This document shows, piece by piece, positions 35,874-45,626 of a stretch of DNA of 64,000 nucleotides. The notes under the pieces are model-generated. The model was not told the origin of the DNA. It did not search any database and saw only the letters and a list, made by a program, of their open reading frames with translations. The translations under genes were made by a program, and so were the position numbers. The stretch is from Croceitalea dokdonensis DOKDO 023 (GTDB lineage: Bacteria > Bacteroidota > Bacteroidia > Flavobacteriales > Flavobacteriaceae): NCBI RefSeq assembly GCF_001306415.1, contig NZ_LDJX01000010.1:1-64000 (forward strand), read 5' to 3'. Positions within the stretch are counted from its first letter, which is position 1. Each line of letters opens with the position of its first letter.

Positions 35874-38800
35874 TTATTTGATCGTATGTTCTTTTAATAA
35901 AATTAGTTCTTTTTGCCAACAATAGAGCAGCGGCACGACAAAGAGCGTAATTAGGGCCATAAACATACCTCCAAGGCATGGAATGGCCATGGGAACCATA
36001 ATTTCCGAGCCTTTGCCATTGGAAGTTAGAATGGGCAATAATGCCAATATGGTGGTCACCGTGGTCATAAGACAGGGTAAAATTCGTTTTTTGCCCGCTG
36101 CAATGGTGGCTTCTTGTATTTCCGCTTTTGTATTTGGGTTCTTTATTTTGAACGACTGGTTCAAATATGTGGCCATTACCACGCCATCATCCGTGGCAAT
36201 CCCGAACAGGGCAATGAAGCCAACCCAAACGGCAACACTAAGATTTACTTTACTTATGGATAACAGTTCCCTTATACTGCTATCCCCAAGAGTAAAATTT
36301 AAAAACCATGGCTGGCCATATAGCCAAATCCATATAAACCCACCAGCAAAGGCAACGGCGACACCGGAAAAAACCATGAAAGCGATATTCACCGACTTAA
36401 ATTGGATAAACAATATGAGCGCGATGAGCAATAACACGGCTGGGATTACCCAACTTAGGGTCTTTGTGGCGTGCAGATGATTTTCATAAGAACCACTAAA
36501 ACTATAACTAAGTCCGGTTGGAATGACCAAGTTCCCTTGGCGTTCTTGCTTTTCTAAATGTTCCCGAACCCGTTGTACCGCGGTTACCTCAGATATGGAT
36601 GTGTCCTTATCAAAAATCACATATCCTACCAGAAAACCGTCTTCACTTTTAATGCTTTGTGGCCCCTTTTCATAGGTAATGTCCACAAAATCACGGAGCG
36701 GCAATGGGGCTCCCTCATCTACATCAATATAAACATTGTTTAAATCTTCTGGGGACTGCCTTAACTCCCTGGGGTATCTTACCCGAATACCATAACGCTC
36801 GCGCCCCTCAATGGTTTCGCTTAACACCTTACCCCCTACTGCAACTTCAAGGGTTTGTTGCAAGCTTTCGATAGAAATGCCATACCGGGCCACTTTGTGT
36901 CTATCAATGGTAATGGATACATAAGGTTTTCCCGTAATCCTGTCTGCAAAAACGGATTCTGGAGCTATTCCTTTTACCGTTCTAAGTTCTTTTTCCAACA
37001 ACAAACCAAAGCGTTCTATATCTTCTAAATGCTGTCCTTTCACTTTAATACCAAGGTTGCTTCGCATTCCGGTTTGGAGCATGACCAATCTGGTTTCTAT
37101 CGGCTGCAGTTTTGGTGCGGCAGTGACCCCGGGTAATTTTGTAACCGCGCTTATTTCTTTCCAGATATCGTTTTCCGTTCTAATATGCTCCCTCCAATTC
37201 CTAAAGTATTCGCCGTTTTCATCTGGTATCAAATCTTTTATTTTGGTACTGCTACCTGCGGTAACAAAGGTGCCGGAAACAGTTTCGAATTGGCCCTTTC
37301 CATTGGTTTTAAACCTGATGGGGGCTCCGTTTTTGTCCAACCAATATTCCGGCTTATATGAAATTAGGTTTTCATACATGGACATGGGTGCGGGGTCCAA
37401 AGGGGAATCTACCCTACCTGCCTTTCCTACCACATATGCTACCTCCGGTAGACTGGAAACGGCCATATCCAACTGTTTTAAAATACGATTGTTCTGCTCA
37501 TTCCCTGCTTGGGGCAATGAGGTGGGCATCAGTAAAAAATCACCCTCATTGAGGCTGGGCATAAACTCCTTTTCTGTGGCAACAAACGCCAAAAACCCAA
37601 GGATACAGACCACTATTGGTAAAATAATGCTCTGCCATTTATGCTGGAGCACCCAACGAAGAATACCTTCATAGTACCGAATAAAAATGTAAAAAGGAAC
37701 AACAACAAGGGCCACTAAAACCATGACCAAAAACCATTGGCCCAATAAAGGGGCAGCCATACCCATGGGCCTCCAGTAAAAGGCCAACAGTAGGCTTATG
37801 GAAATAAGTGATATCCAACGATAAAGCGATTGCTCTGTTTTAGTCGTGATTTTACCATAATACTTGGCGAGGCCAACAGCCCCAAAAACACAAAGTACCA
37901 AACTCCAGTCTACCATATAAAAGAAGCCCAATAGTCCCAAACCAATACAGCAGAAAGCGACTACCAGTCCATTTTTTTTGTTGGTTTTCTTTTTTAGGAT
38001 GATGGTTGCCAATGGGGGTATAATGAATAAGGTGACCAAAATGGCGAAGACAAGCGCCAAGGTCTTGGTGTAGGCCAACGGGGTAAACAGCTTCCCTTCC
38101 GCTCCCGTGAGGGTAAAAACCGGAATAAAGCTTACAATCGTGGTTAAGCCGGCTGTCACAATGGCACCGGACACCTCCTTAGTTCCGGTTAGAACAGTTT
38201 CCACAATGGGCTGGCCTGGCTGTTCTTTTTGAATCCTCACGATATTCTCCGTTAGAATGATTCCCATATCCACGATGGTACCTATGGCTATTGCGATACC
38301 AGCCAAGGCTACAATATTGGCCTCTATAGCGCCAATTTTCATCGCAAAAAATACTAATAGCACTACCAAGGGCATAAGTAAGGAAACCAAAAGGGATACT
38401 CTTAGCGACCTTAACATCAAAATAATGACCAAAATGGCAATCAGTATTTCAAAAGTCAAGGCATCGCCTAGGGTATCCACCGTCTCTTTGATCAGTTTGG
38501 AACGGTCATAGAAAGGCACCAGGGTCAATTGCGAGCTGCGGCCATCTGCAAGTACTTTTTTGGGAAGGCCTTTACTTACTTCCTTAATTTTGGTGTTTAG
38601 GTAGTCCATGACCTTCATTGGATTAGCTCCAAAACGGGCCGTAACCACACCACCTACCACCTCTGCCCCACCCTTGTCCAAGATACCGCGGCGTTCAGCA
38701 GGGCCAATACCAATGGAGGCAATATCGGCCAGGCGGATGCTCTTATACCCTTTTGAGGATACGGTGATACTTTCAATATCCTCTAGCGAGTTGATATAAC

Positions 38801-39557
38801 CGAGTCCCCTCACAAAATACTCTGCTTGGTTGATTTCCAAAGTTTGTACCCCAACGTCCCTGTTGCTGGCTTTTACCGCTTGCACAACAGCGGATAAACT
38901 TATCCCATACTGACGCATGAGCTCTGGGTCTACATTAATCTGATACTCTTTTACAAATCCCCCAACCGAGGCTACCTCCGCAACGTCCGTGGTGGAGGAC
39001 AAGGCATTTTTGACATAAAAATCTTGAATACTGCGCAGTTCTTGCAAATCCCAACCACCAGTAACGTTTCCCTCCTCATCCCTGCCTTCTAGTGTATACC
39101 AATAAATCTGACCCAAAGCGGTGGCATCGGGCCCTAATTTGGGCCGTACCGATGTGGGCAAAAGTCCATCTGGTAATGAATTCAATTTTTCGAGCACCCT
39201 AGCCCGTGACCAATAGAATTCAATATCGTCCTCAAAAATGATATAAATGCTCGAAAACCCGAACATGGAATTACTCCGCACCGTTTTTACCCCAGGAATA
39301 CCCAATAATCTGGTGGTCAACGGATATGTTATCTGGTCTTCAATATCCTGTGGAGAGTTACCAACCCACTCCGTGAATACGATTTGTTGATTATCCCCAA
39401 TATTTGGAATGGCATCTACCGCTACAGGGTCTTTGGGAAACAGGTTGATGGGAAAATGAAAAGGGGAACTGGATATGCCAAAAACCAAGACCAATCCAAT
39501 AACGATAAAGGAAATAAACTTATTCTTGACTAAAAATGCGATACCCCTATGAAGCAT
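35874..39557 (-). CDS. CusA/CzcA-family heavy-metal efflux RND pump
   Basis: This is an inner-membrane, proton-driven exporter of 1227 residues. The N-terminal helix is followed by porter domains (PKLGPDATALGQIYWYT is typical) and by helix blocks with the family segments GIAIAIGTIVDMGIILTENI and GIATDDGVVMATYL. The family is usually about 1020-1070 residues. The excess includes an insert at about residues 520-630, between the two halves, that contains extra hydrophobic helices. There is no C-terminal TolC-like fusion. The adaptor gene follows. No outer-membrane channel gene is in the window, so that part must be encoded elsewhere. Confidence 0.93.
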   Translation of the reverse strand: MLHRGIAFLVKNKFISFIVIGLVLVFGISSSPFHFPINLFPKDPVAVDAIPNIGDNQQIVFTEWVGNSPQDIEDQITYPLTTRLLGIPGVKTVRSNSMFGFSSIYIIFEDDIEFYWSRARVLEKLNSLPDGLLPTSVRPKLGPDATALGQIYWYTLEGRDEEGNVTGGWDLQELRSIQDFYVKNALSSTTDVAEVASVGGFVKEYQINVDPELMRQYGISLSAVVQAVKASNRDVGVQTLEINQAEYFVRGLGYINSLEDIESITVSSKGYKSIRLADIASIGIGPAERRGILDKGGAEVVGGVVTARFGANPMKVMDYLNTKIKEVSKGLPKKVLADGRSSQLTLVPFYDRSKLIKETVDTLGDALTFEILIAILVIILMLRSLRVSLLVSLLMPLVVLLVFFAMKIGAIEANIVALAGIAIAIGTIVDMGIILTENIVRIQKEQPGQPIVETVLTGTKEVSGAIVTAGLTTIVSFIPVFTLTGAEGKLFTPLAYTKTLALVFAILVTLFIIPPLATIILKKKTNKKNGLVVAFCCIGLGLLGFFYMVDWSLVLCVFGAVGLAKYYGKITTKTEQSLYRWISLISISLLLAFYWRPMGMAAPLLGQWFLVMVLVALVVVPFYIFIRYYEGILRWVLQHKWQSIILPIVVCILGFLAFVATEKEFMPSLNEGDFLLMPTSLPQAGNEQNNRILKQLDMAVSSLPEVAYVVGKAGRVDSPLDPAPMSMYENLISYKPEYWLDKNGAPIRFKTNGKGQFETVSGTFVTAGSSTKIKDLIPDENGEYFRNWREHIRTENDIWKEISAVTKLPGVTAAPKLQPIETRLVMLQTGMRSNLGIKVKGQHLEDIERFGLLLEKELRTVKGIAPESVFADRITGKPYVSITIDRHKVARYGISIESLQQTLEVAVGGKVLSETIEGRERYGIRVRYPRELRQSPEDLNNVYIDVDEGAPLPLRDFVDITYEKGPQSIKSEDGFLVGYVIFDKDTSISEVTAVQRVREHLEKQERQGNLVIPTGLSYSFSGSYENHLHATKTLSWVIPAVLLLIALILFIQFKSVNIAFMVFSGVAVAFAGGFIWIWLYGQPWFLNFTLGDSSIRELLSISKVNLSVAVWVGFIALFGIATDDGVVMATYLNQSFKIKNPNTKAEIQEATIAAGKKRILPCLMTTVTTILALLPILTSNGKGSEIMVPMAIPCLGGMFMALITLFVVPLLYCWQKELILLKEHTIK

Positions 39558-39663
39558 TGGTATGGTGCTAGTTTCTAATTAATAAACTTAAAAAAAATGG
39601 TTTCATTGTAAATGGCTCCTATAAACCTTCCGCCTATTTTTGAGTGGTTTTCCTACCTAAATG

Positions 39664-39693
39664 AAAAAACCACAAACTATGGTTTGTGGTTTT
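39664..39693 (-). terminator. Terminator after the OmpA-family gene
   Basis: AAAACCACAAAC pairs with GTTTGTGGTTTT around a three-base loop. On the minus strand the stem is followed by a run of T's. It separates the OmpA-family gene from the metal efflux genes, which therefore need their own promoter. Confidence 0.75.
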
Positions 39694-39714
39694 GTCTTTT
39701 AATGTCCGTCAACC

Positions 39715-40905
39715 TTAAAATTTGACCACAGTAAATTCTGAACGACGGTTCACCCGATGTTTATCTTCAGTACAATACACGCCATCATCACAATCGTTTT
39801 TAAGCTCGCTTTCCCCTTTTGCCTCGCTAACAATCCGTTCTTTGGCAATACCGTTGGACAACAAATATTCCGTGGTTCGCTGCAGACGCCGTTCGGATAA
39901 CCAGAGGTTATACTCATCAGTACCTCGCGCATCCGTGTGTGAAGTCACTTCCAATACCACGCTGCTATTTTCTTGCAAGATTTCAATTAAATTATCCAAC
40001 AAGGCCTTGTCATTAGATGTGAGGTAAGAAGAGTTAAGGTTAAAGTTAACATCCCCCAACGCGTTGATGGAGGACTGGATGGCTTCTTGTTTTGCACGTT
40101 TTGCTTCCGCCGCCTTTCGCTCTGCCTCCGCAAGTGCGGCTGCTTCTTGTTCCCGTTTTAAGCGCTCCGCAAGCTCCTTGGCCTCTTGTTCCGCCAACTG
40201 CGCAGCGGCAATACTGTCATTGACACGTTGCTGCTCCTTTTCCATCGCTTCCAGAAGCGCCAATTTCTCCTTTCCTTTTTCTGAAAGTTCTTTTTCGATG
40301 CCAAAGCGGTAGACCACCCCAGCTGCGTGTTGAATATGGTTAGTGGAAGTACCGGAATCCATAGTCCATTTTCCGGACGAATTAAGGTCTACGCCCCAAT
40401 TGTCATTAATCCAAGCCCTAAACCCAACAACGGCGTTATACGTGCCCCGCCCCTGATTATTTGCATTGGTAAAACCTGCACCAATGCCTACGTAGGGGTC
40501 AAAAAAACCAGTTTCCCCCAAAATTTTATTTAAATCATAGCTAACCCTGGCGTCTATAGCGTAATAATCTATGTCCTCGGTATTTACCAGACCGTCTATT
40601 ACTTTGCCCTCTTGGTATCGATTAAAGCTACCAATGGCTTCCAGTCCCAGACCATTTCTAAAATAACGCCCTATGCTTAAACGGGACGGAAAAGGAACCA
40701 CGTTCCAGTTATCTTGAAAGTTAAAAACATTGGAAAATTCCGAACCGGCATCATCCACGGCGTTAAAACCCAGTCCAAAAATCCAAGAACTAGCAACAAT
40801 ACTATCCTTTGAAGTTATTTCTAGGTCCTGAATGTCCTGCGACCTTAGTTGGATAAAAGAAAAAACCAACAAAACAGCCAATATCAAGTAACGTGATATT
40901 TTCAT
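39715..40905 (-). CDS. OmpA-family outer membrane protein
   Basis: This 396-residue protein has a signal peptide (1-22) and an N-terminal beta-barrel-like domain of about 175 residues (aromatic strands such as WGVDLNSSGKW). A charged, Ala/Glu/Lys-rich helical linker at about 205-275 suggests coiled coil. The C-terminal OmpA peptidoglycan-binding domain has the key signature SHTDARGTDEYNLWLSERR. It should tie the outer membrane to peptidoglycan. It stands alone, with a promoter box at 40933-40940 and a terminator at 39664-39693. Confidence 0.9.
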   Translation of the reverse strand: MKISRYLILAVLLVFSFIQLRSQDIQDLEITSKDSIVASSWIFGLGFNAVDDAGSEFSNVFNFQDNWNVVPFPSRLSIGRYFRNGLGLEAIGSFNRYQEGKVIDGLVNTEDIDYYAIDARVSYDLNKILGETGFFDPYVGIGAGFTNANNQGRGTYNAVVGFRAWINDNWGVDLNSSGKWTMDSGTSTNHIQHAAGVVYRFGIEKELSEKGKEKLALLEAMEKEQQRVNDSIAAAQLAEQEAKELAERLKREQEAAALAEAERKAAEAKRAKQEAIQSSINALGDVNFNLNSSYLTSNDKALLDNLIEILQENSSVVLEVTSHTDARGTDEYNLWLSERRLQRTTEYLLSNGIAKERIVSEAKGESELKNDCDDGVYCTEDKHRVNRRSEFTVVKF

Positions 40906-40932
40906 AGTTAAGTAATTTGGGGATTACAACGG

Positions 40933-40940
40933 CAAATGTA
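40933..40940 (-). promoter_or_regulatory. Putative -7 promoter box for the OmpA-family gene
   Basis: On the minus strand the bases read TACATTTG, matching TAnnTTTG, and lie 27 bases before the ATG at 40905. No -33 box is obvious. Confidence 0.45.
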
Positions 40941-41001
40941 AAGAAAAACCGCAATTATCTTAAGAAAGCCCTACAAAAGGTAATAATTACCGATTATACG
41001 A

Positions 41002-41457
41002 TTAATTATCAGGCTTTAAACCATTTCTGACTTGTATTTTATTTATTGGCTGTGCCACCACAAACACGTATAAAGGCATAGTGGCGGATTCCTCACCCTT
41101 GTAACCAACCTGACTGGATGTGATAAAATAGGTATCCTTTTCTCCCGAGACTTTAAAGAGGTTAATATCCTCCGACAATGCTCCTGAACAAACGAGGATG
41201 ACCGCCTCTTTGGAAAAGTCTACCTGCGGAACCGGCAATCCGGGCTTTCTTGTTTTATTGATGTCCCTGTAAAACGTATTTAGCTCTTTAAAATTGGTTG
41301 CTACCAAGGTTACCATCCCTCCATCTTCAGTAGGAACAAACTGTTCCTTGACCAATAATTTTACCCGCTCACCTCCCTGGCCTGTCTGCAAGACATCCTT
41401 TTGTCCTTTGCAAGAAAACAGCATGAGAATCAGAGCCATAGTCCATACCTTTTTCAT
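41002..41457 (-). CDS. Small lipoprotein, possibly PrcB-like
   Basis: This 151-residue protein has a lipoprotein signal (MALILMLFSCKGQ, cysteine at about residue 16). The remainder is a small beta-rich domain with EAVILVCSGALS and YVFVVAQPINKIQVRNG. The layout recalls PrcB-like lipoproteins, but the likeness is weak and I make no functional claim. It starts 3 bases after the bshA stop and should be co-expressed with it. Confidence 0.65.
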   Translation of the reverse strand: MKKVWTMALILMLFSCKGQKDVLQTGQGGERVKLLVKEQFVPTEDGGMVTLVATNFKELNTFYRDINKTRKPGLPVPQVDFSKEAVILVCSGALSEDINLFKVSGEKDTYFITSSQVGYKGEESATMPLYVFVVAQPINKIQVRNGLKPDN

Positions 41458-41460
41458 GAC

Positions 41461-42606
41461 TTAGGCAATAACAGTTTTAAATCTTGATTTGAAGGCTTTT
41501 TCGTATACTGCTTCGTACAGCGGTAAAATCTTCATTAAATCAAAGGTCTTGGCCACTTCTTGGGCTTGTTTTTTAAACTTCTCCAACTTAGTATCACCCG
41601 TTAATAGACCAATGGCATTTTTGGCCATATCGTCTATATCACCCACCTCACTTAAATAGCCGGTCACCCCGTGTTGATTCACTTCTGGAATACCGCCCGT
41701 ATTACTGGATATAACGGCAACTTTGTTTATCATGGCTTCTAGGGCCGCCAAACCAAAGCTTTCGGATTTGGAGGGTAGCAGAAATAAATCTGAAAAGCAA
41801 AGGATCCGGTCTATTTCATTACTATTTCCCAAAAAGAGCACTTTATGGCCAATATGAAGTTCTTCACATAATAACTCTGCCTTTTCCTTTTCCGGCCCTT
41901 CACCCACCATAATGAGTTTTGATGGTACCTGCTTTTGAATTTTGTCAAAGACCCTAATCACGTCCGGAATACGCTTAACCTCCCTAAAATTACTGATATG
42001 GGTTATTATTTTCTCATTTTCGGTGGCCATCAAGGAGCGTTGACAATCCGTATAGTCGTTGCGATATTTTTTCGTGTCTATAAAGTTGGGAATCACAGAG
42101 ATTTCCTGTTCTACTTCAAAAATATCTTTTGTCTTTTGCTTTAAATCTTCCGAAACGGCGGTAACGACATCGGATTTATTGATGCTAAAGGTAACTGCCG
42201 GTTTATAAAAAGGGTGGTTGCCCACCAAGGTAATATCTGTGCCATGCAAGGTGGTTATCATAGGAATATAAATGCCCTTCTCCAGTAACATTTTTTTAGC
42301 CATGTAACCGGCATAGGCGTGAGGGATGGCATAATGCACATGCAAGACCTCAATATTAAATTGTGTTATGGTATCCACCAACTTACTGGACAACGCCAGT
42401 TCGTAAGGTTGGTATCTGAACAAGGCATAATCTGGCACATGTACCTCATGAAAATGGATATTGGAGCTTAGCAGCTCCAAACGTACCGGTTGTTTATAGG
42501 TGACAAAGTGAATCTCGTGCCCCCTTTCCGCTAGGGCAATGCCTAGCTCTGTTGCTACTACACCACTACCTCCAAAGGTTGGGTAACATACAATGGCTAT
42601 TTTCAT
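41461..42606 (-). CDS. bshA: N-acetyl-alpha-D-glucosaminyl L-malate synthase
   Basis: This GT4 enzyme is the first step of bacillithiol synthesis: it joins GlcNAc from UDP-GlcNAc to L-malate in the cytoplasm. The start [20 protein letters not shown] and the segments [15 protein letters not shown] and [12 protein letters not shown] are characteristic of BshA. The donor motif [12 protein letters not shown] holds the two glutamates. The length of 381 residues is standard. Its presence suggests bacillithiol as a low-molecular-weight thiol. It lies between a GH3-beta-lactamase fusion gene (29 bases upstream) and a lipoprotein gene (3 bases downstream). Confidence 0.95.
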   Translation of the reverse strand: MKIAIVCYPTFGGSGVVATELGIALAERGHEIHFVTYKQPVRLELLSSNIHFHEVHVPDYALFRYQPYELALSSKLVDTITQFNIEVLHVHYAIPHAYAGYMAKKMLLEKGIYIPMITTLHGTDITLVGNHPFYKPAVTFSINKSDVVTAVSEDLKQKTKDIFEVEQEISVIPNFIDTKKYRNDYTDCQRSLMATENEKIITHISNFREVKRIPDVIRVFDKIQKQVPSKLIMVGEGPEKEKAELLCEELHIGHKVLFLGNSNEIDRILCFSDLFLLPSKSESFGLAALEAMINKVAVISSNTGGIPEVNQHGVTGYLSEVGDIDDMAKNAIGLLTGDTKLEKFKKQAQEVAKTFDLMKILPLYEAVYEKAFKSRFKTVIA

Positions 42607-42635
42607 AATAACAAAAGTAACGGATAAATTTCTAG

Positions 42636-45548
42636 CTAGTCTATAAGGGAGTCATAAATAGCCTGTTGAATCTGGGTACGTAAGCCAGACTTTACCAACA
42701 GGTTGTTCCGCATCGTGGGGTAAGTTCTGTTAGATAGGAATACGTAAACAATTTCCTCTTCTGGGTCTGCCCATGTGTAGGTTCCCGTAAATCCGCTATG
42801 ACCAAAACTTTTTCTGGAAACACAACCACAAGTTGGCCCACTATCCTTTAGCTGCGGTTTATCAAAACCCACACCCCTTCTTACATCCTTATCACAGAAA
42901 TAGCATTTATTGAATTTTTCTATGGTTCTGGCGTCCAGAAAACGGTGCCCCCCGTAATACCCGCCTTGAAGGTACATTTGCATCATTTTGGCCACATCAT
43001 TGGCATTGCTGAACAGTCCTGCATGACCACCCACTCCGCCCTGCATGGCAGCTCCCATATCATGTACATAGCCCTGAACGGTATCGTATCTAAAATAATC
43101 GTCTTCCTCAGAGGGTACTATTTGGGACTTATTGAATTTTTCTATAGGGTTGTATGCTGTTTTATTTGCTCCTAATTTCCTAAAAAAGTGCTTGGCCGTC
43201 AACACATCCAAACCTTCTCCGTAGGTGTCCTCAATAAATTTTTTAAATACATAATACGCCACATCACTATAACGATAGCGGTTGGATTTTAACTCCTGTC
43301 TTCCTATTCTATTGTAAATGGAGTCTTTATAGGCATTGATGAGGTACATCCCATCAAAAACCTTGATAGTGTGGTTTTCCGTTGGATAATTGTTATAAAA
43401 TTCTTCGGAAGGTTTTCTTTTTTCATTTAAGGTACTCACGTAAAAAGCGATCCACGCGGGCAGCCTACCGTAATGTGAGAGCGCTTTTAGAACGGTAACA
43501 TCCTTTAATTCAGAATCTTGATATTCCGGTATTAAATCCTGAAAGGTATCATTTAAGCGCATTTTACCCTCTTCCTCCATTTTCATGATCATGGGCAGCG
43601 TTCCCAGAATCTTGGTTACGGAAGCTAGATCATACATATGTTCCGTTGTAATACTATCTTTAGATTCATAGGTGGGTTTTCCAAAGGCTTTGTGATATAC
43701 CACCTTACCCTTTCTTGCCACCAATACTTGTGCTCCGGGAAACATAAGGGAGTCCAAACCAATTTGCACCAGACTGTCTATCCTGGCGAGTTTAGGGGCA
43801 CTAAATCCCACGCGTTCCGGGGTACTGTACCCCAATCTTGCAATTGATTTTAGGGTGATTCCGGTATGTACCGGAAAAGCACTATTGGCGGTAACAGGAA
43901 GCTTCCCATTGGCACCTAAGGCACCGAAAAGCACCTGCGCCACTTTTTGCTGAGCCACCTTGCTATTTTGATAACCCAGCACTACGGCATCAATAGCCTC
44001 AAAATTAATGACGTCCAACAGGGCATAAGGTTTTGTAAATAGCGCCAAAACAGTATTACTGCTGCGCATTCTAGCAATTTCCTGCAGCCAGAACAATTCA
44101 TTTTTAGTAAAATTATGACCCTTCCATGGGCTAGCGTTACTTTTATGGAGGCCAATAATCACCAAATTAAAATTCTTTAACTGCGATTGAAAATCGGCAC
44201 TGTTTTTACCGTCTATCTTGGTAATGTCCCCATATTTTTTGAGCGCATTTAAAAATGAGGTACCGTCATCATCACCAAACTGGACATACGCTATCTTCTT
44301 TTTTTCCAGACTTTTAATCGGTAAGAGCGAAAAACGATTTTTGACTACGGTGATTGCCGCTTCAATCGCCTCCTCGTAGACAATATCATCCTCTGGCCTA
44401 TTCAAATCCTCGTAAAGCCCCTCTGATTCCAAAGGCCTGTAATTGTTTAACCCCACCTTATACTTTGCCCTAAGAATTTTCTTTACTGAATAAGCCAAGC
44501 GTTCTTCCTTAATTTTACCTTTGTCATAAGCAGTTAAAAGAGCTTTTTTAGCACTGACAACATCAGTGGGCATCAAGAGCATATCGTTGCCGGCAAGAAA
44601 AGCCGTTAGGGCTACTTCTCCATCAGTTGCATAGGTTGAGACCGCTTTCATGTTCAAGGCATCGGTAAAGATGAGTCCTTTAAATCCCATTTGTTCCTGC
44701 AACAGGTTGGTGACTACTTTTTTTGAAAGAGAACTTGGGTATCCCTCCTTTTTTTCAAGGGCGGGAACGGCCAAATGGGCAATCATGGTACTACCAATAC
44801 CAGCGTCTATCAATCTTTTAAAAGGATACAATTCAATACTGTCCAATCTCTCCTGTTCATAATTGATATACGGCAAGGCCTTGTGAGAATCCGTTTCCGT
44901 ATCCCCGTGTCCAGGAAAGTGTTTGGCCGTGGCCAAAACACCGGCCTGCTGAAGGCCCCTCATAAATGCAATTCCCTTATTGGCCACATTTTCCCTGTCT
45001 TCTCCAAAAGAACGATTTCCTATGATTGGATTTTTAGGGTTGGTATTAATATCAACGTCAGGTGCAAAATTAATGTGCACACCCAAGCGCTTGGCGTGCA
45101 GGCCAATGCGGTAGCCCACCTTTGTAACGATGGTATCCTCTTGAATGGCACCAAGGGTCATATTCCAAGGAAAAGCGTAGGTAGAATCCAATCGCATGGC
45201 CAAGCCCCACTCGGCATCCATGCCAATGAGCAAAGGCACCTTGGATACTTTTTGAAAGCGATTGTTCCATTGTAACTGTTGTTGTGGACCGCCGGTTGAA
45301 AAAATGACGCCACCTAGTTGGTGCTCCTGTATCAGGGCTTCCATTTTGGCCAAACTGGCATCACTCTGACTGGACGCTGCGCTTACCATAAACAATTGCG
45401 CAATACGTTCTTCCGTGGTCATGGCCTCATAGGTTGCATTGACCCAACTGTCTTGGGCAAGGGAATCTTTTGTGACCAATGGATGCCTTTGGGAGCACAA
45501 CGTCAAGGGCAGGAAAAGAAATAGTAAAAGCTGTTTGGTCAACTTCAT
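42636..45548 (-). CDS. GH3 beta-N-acetylglucosaminidase fused to a beta-lactamase-type serine hydrolase
   Basis: This 970-residue exported protein has an N-terminal signal (about 1-19). The glycoside hydrolase 3 domain carries TAKHFPGHGDTETDSH (around residue 207), the NagZ-type motif whose His and Asp take part in catalysis. A second GH3 subdomain runs to about 570. From about 590 the serine beta-lactamase/esterase domain follows, with the S-x-x-K motif in ASVTK at about residue 642. Together the halves could cut GlcNAc from peptidoglycan fragments and act on an ester or peptide bond. Such fusions are common in Bacteroidota. It precedes bshA. Confidence 0.9.
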   Translation of the reverse strand: MKLTKQLLLFLFLPLTLCSQRHPLVTKDSLAQDSWVNATYEAMTTEERIAQLFMVSAASSQSDASLAKMEALIQEHQLGGVIFSTGGPQQQLQWNNRFQKVSKVPLLIGMDAEWGLAMRLDSTYAFPWNMTLGAIQEDTIVTKVGYRIGLHAKRLGVHINFAPDVDINTNPKNPIIGNRSFGEDRENVANKGIAFMRGLQQAGVLATAKHFPGHGDTETDSHKALPYINYEQERLDSIELYPFKRLIDAGIGSTMIAHLAVPALEKKEGYPSSLSKKVVTNLLQEQMGFKGLIFTDALNMKAVSTYATDGEVALTAFLAGNDMLLMPTDVVSAKKALLTAYDKGKIKEERLAYSVKKILRAKYKVGLNNYRPLESEGLYEDLNRPEDDIVYEEAIEAAITVVKNRFSLLPIKSLEKKKIAYVQFGDDDGTSFLNALKKYGDITKIDGKNSADFQSQLKNFNLVIIGLHKSNASPWKGHNFTKNELFWLQEIARMRSSNTVLALFTKPYALLDVINFEAIDAVVLGYQNSKVAQQKVAQVLFGALGANGKLPVTANSAFPVHTGITLKSIARLGYSTPERVGFSAPKLARIDSLVQIGLDSLMFPGAQVLVARKGKVVYHKAFGKPTYESKDSITTEHMYDLASVTKILGTLPMIMKMEEEGKMRLNDTFQDLIPEYQDSELKDVTVLKALSHYGRLPAWIAFYVSTLNEKRKPSEEFYNNYPTENHTIKVFDGMYLINAYKDSIYNRIGRQELKSNRYRYSDVAYYVFKKFIEDTYGEGLDVLTAKHFFRKLGANKTAYNPIEKFNKSQIVPSEEDDYFRYDTVQGYVHDMGAAMQGGVGGHAGLFSNANDVAKMMQMYLQGGYYGGHRFLDARTIEKFNKCYFCDKDVRRGVGFDKPQLKDSGPTCGCVSRKSFGHSGFTGTYTWADPEEEIVYVFLSNRTYPTMRNNLLVKSGLRTQIQQAIYDSLID

Positions 45549-45626
45549 AAAAAAGTATAGAATGTTAACTAGTTGAAATTTAAAATATTGTCCAACATCT
45601 AGGTAAGAAACTTAAATCATCTTAAG

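Noticed and set aside
36257-37674. Long plus-strand open frames antisense to the efflux pump
   Set aside because: They have no start context or recognisable domains and lie fully within the pump gene.
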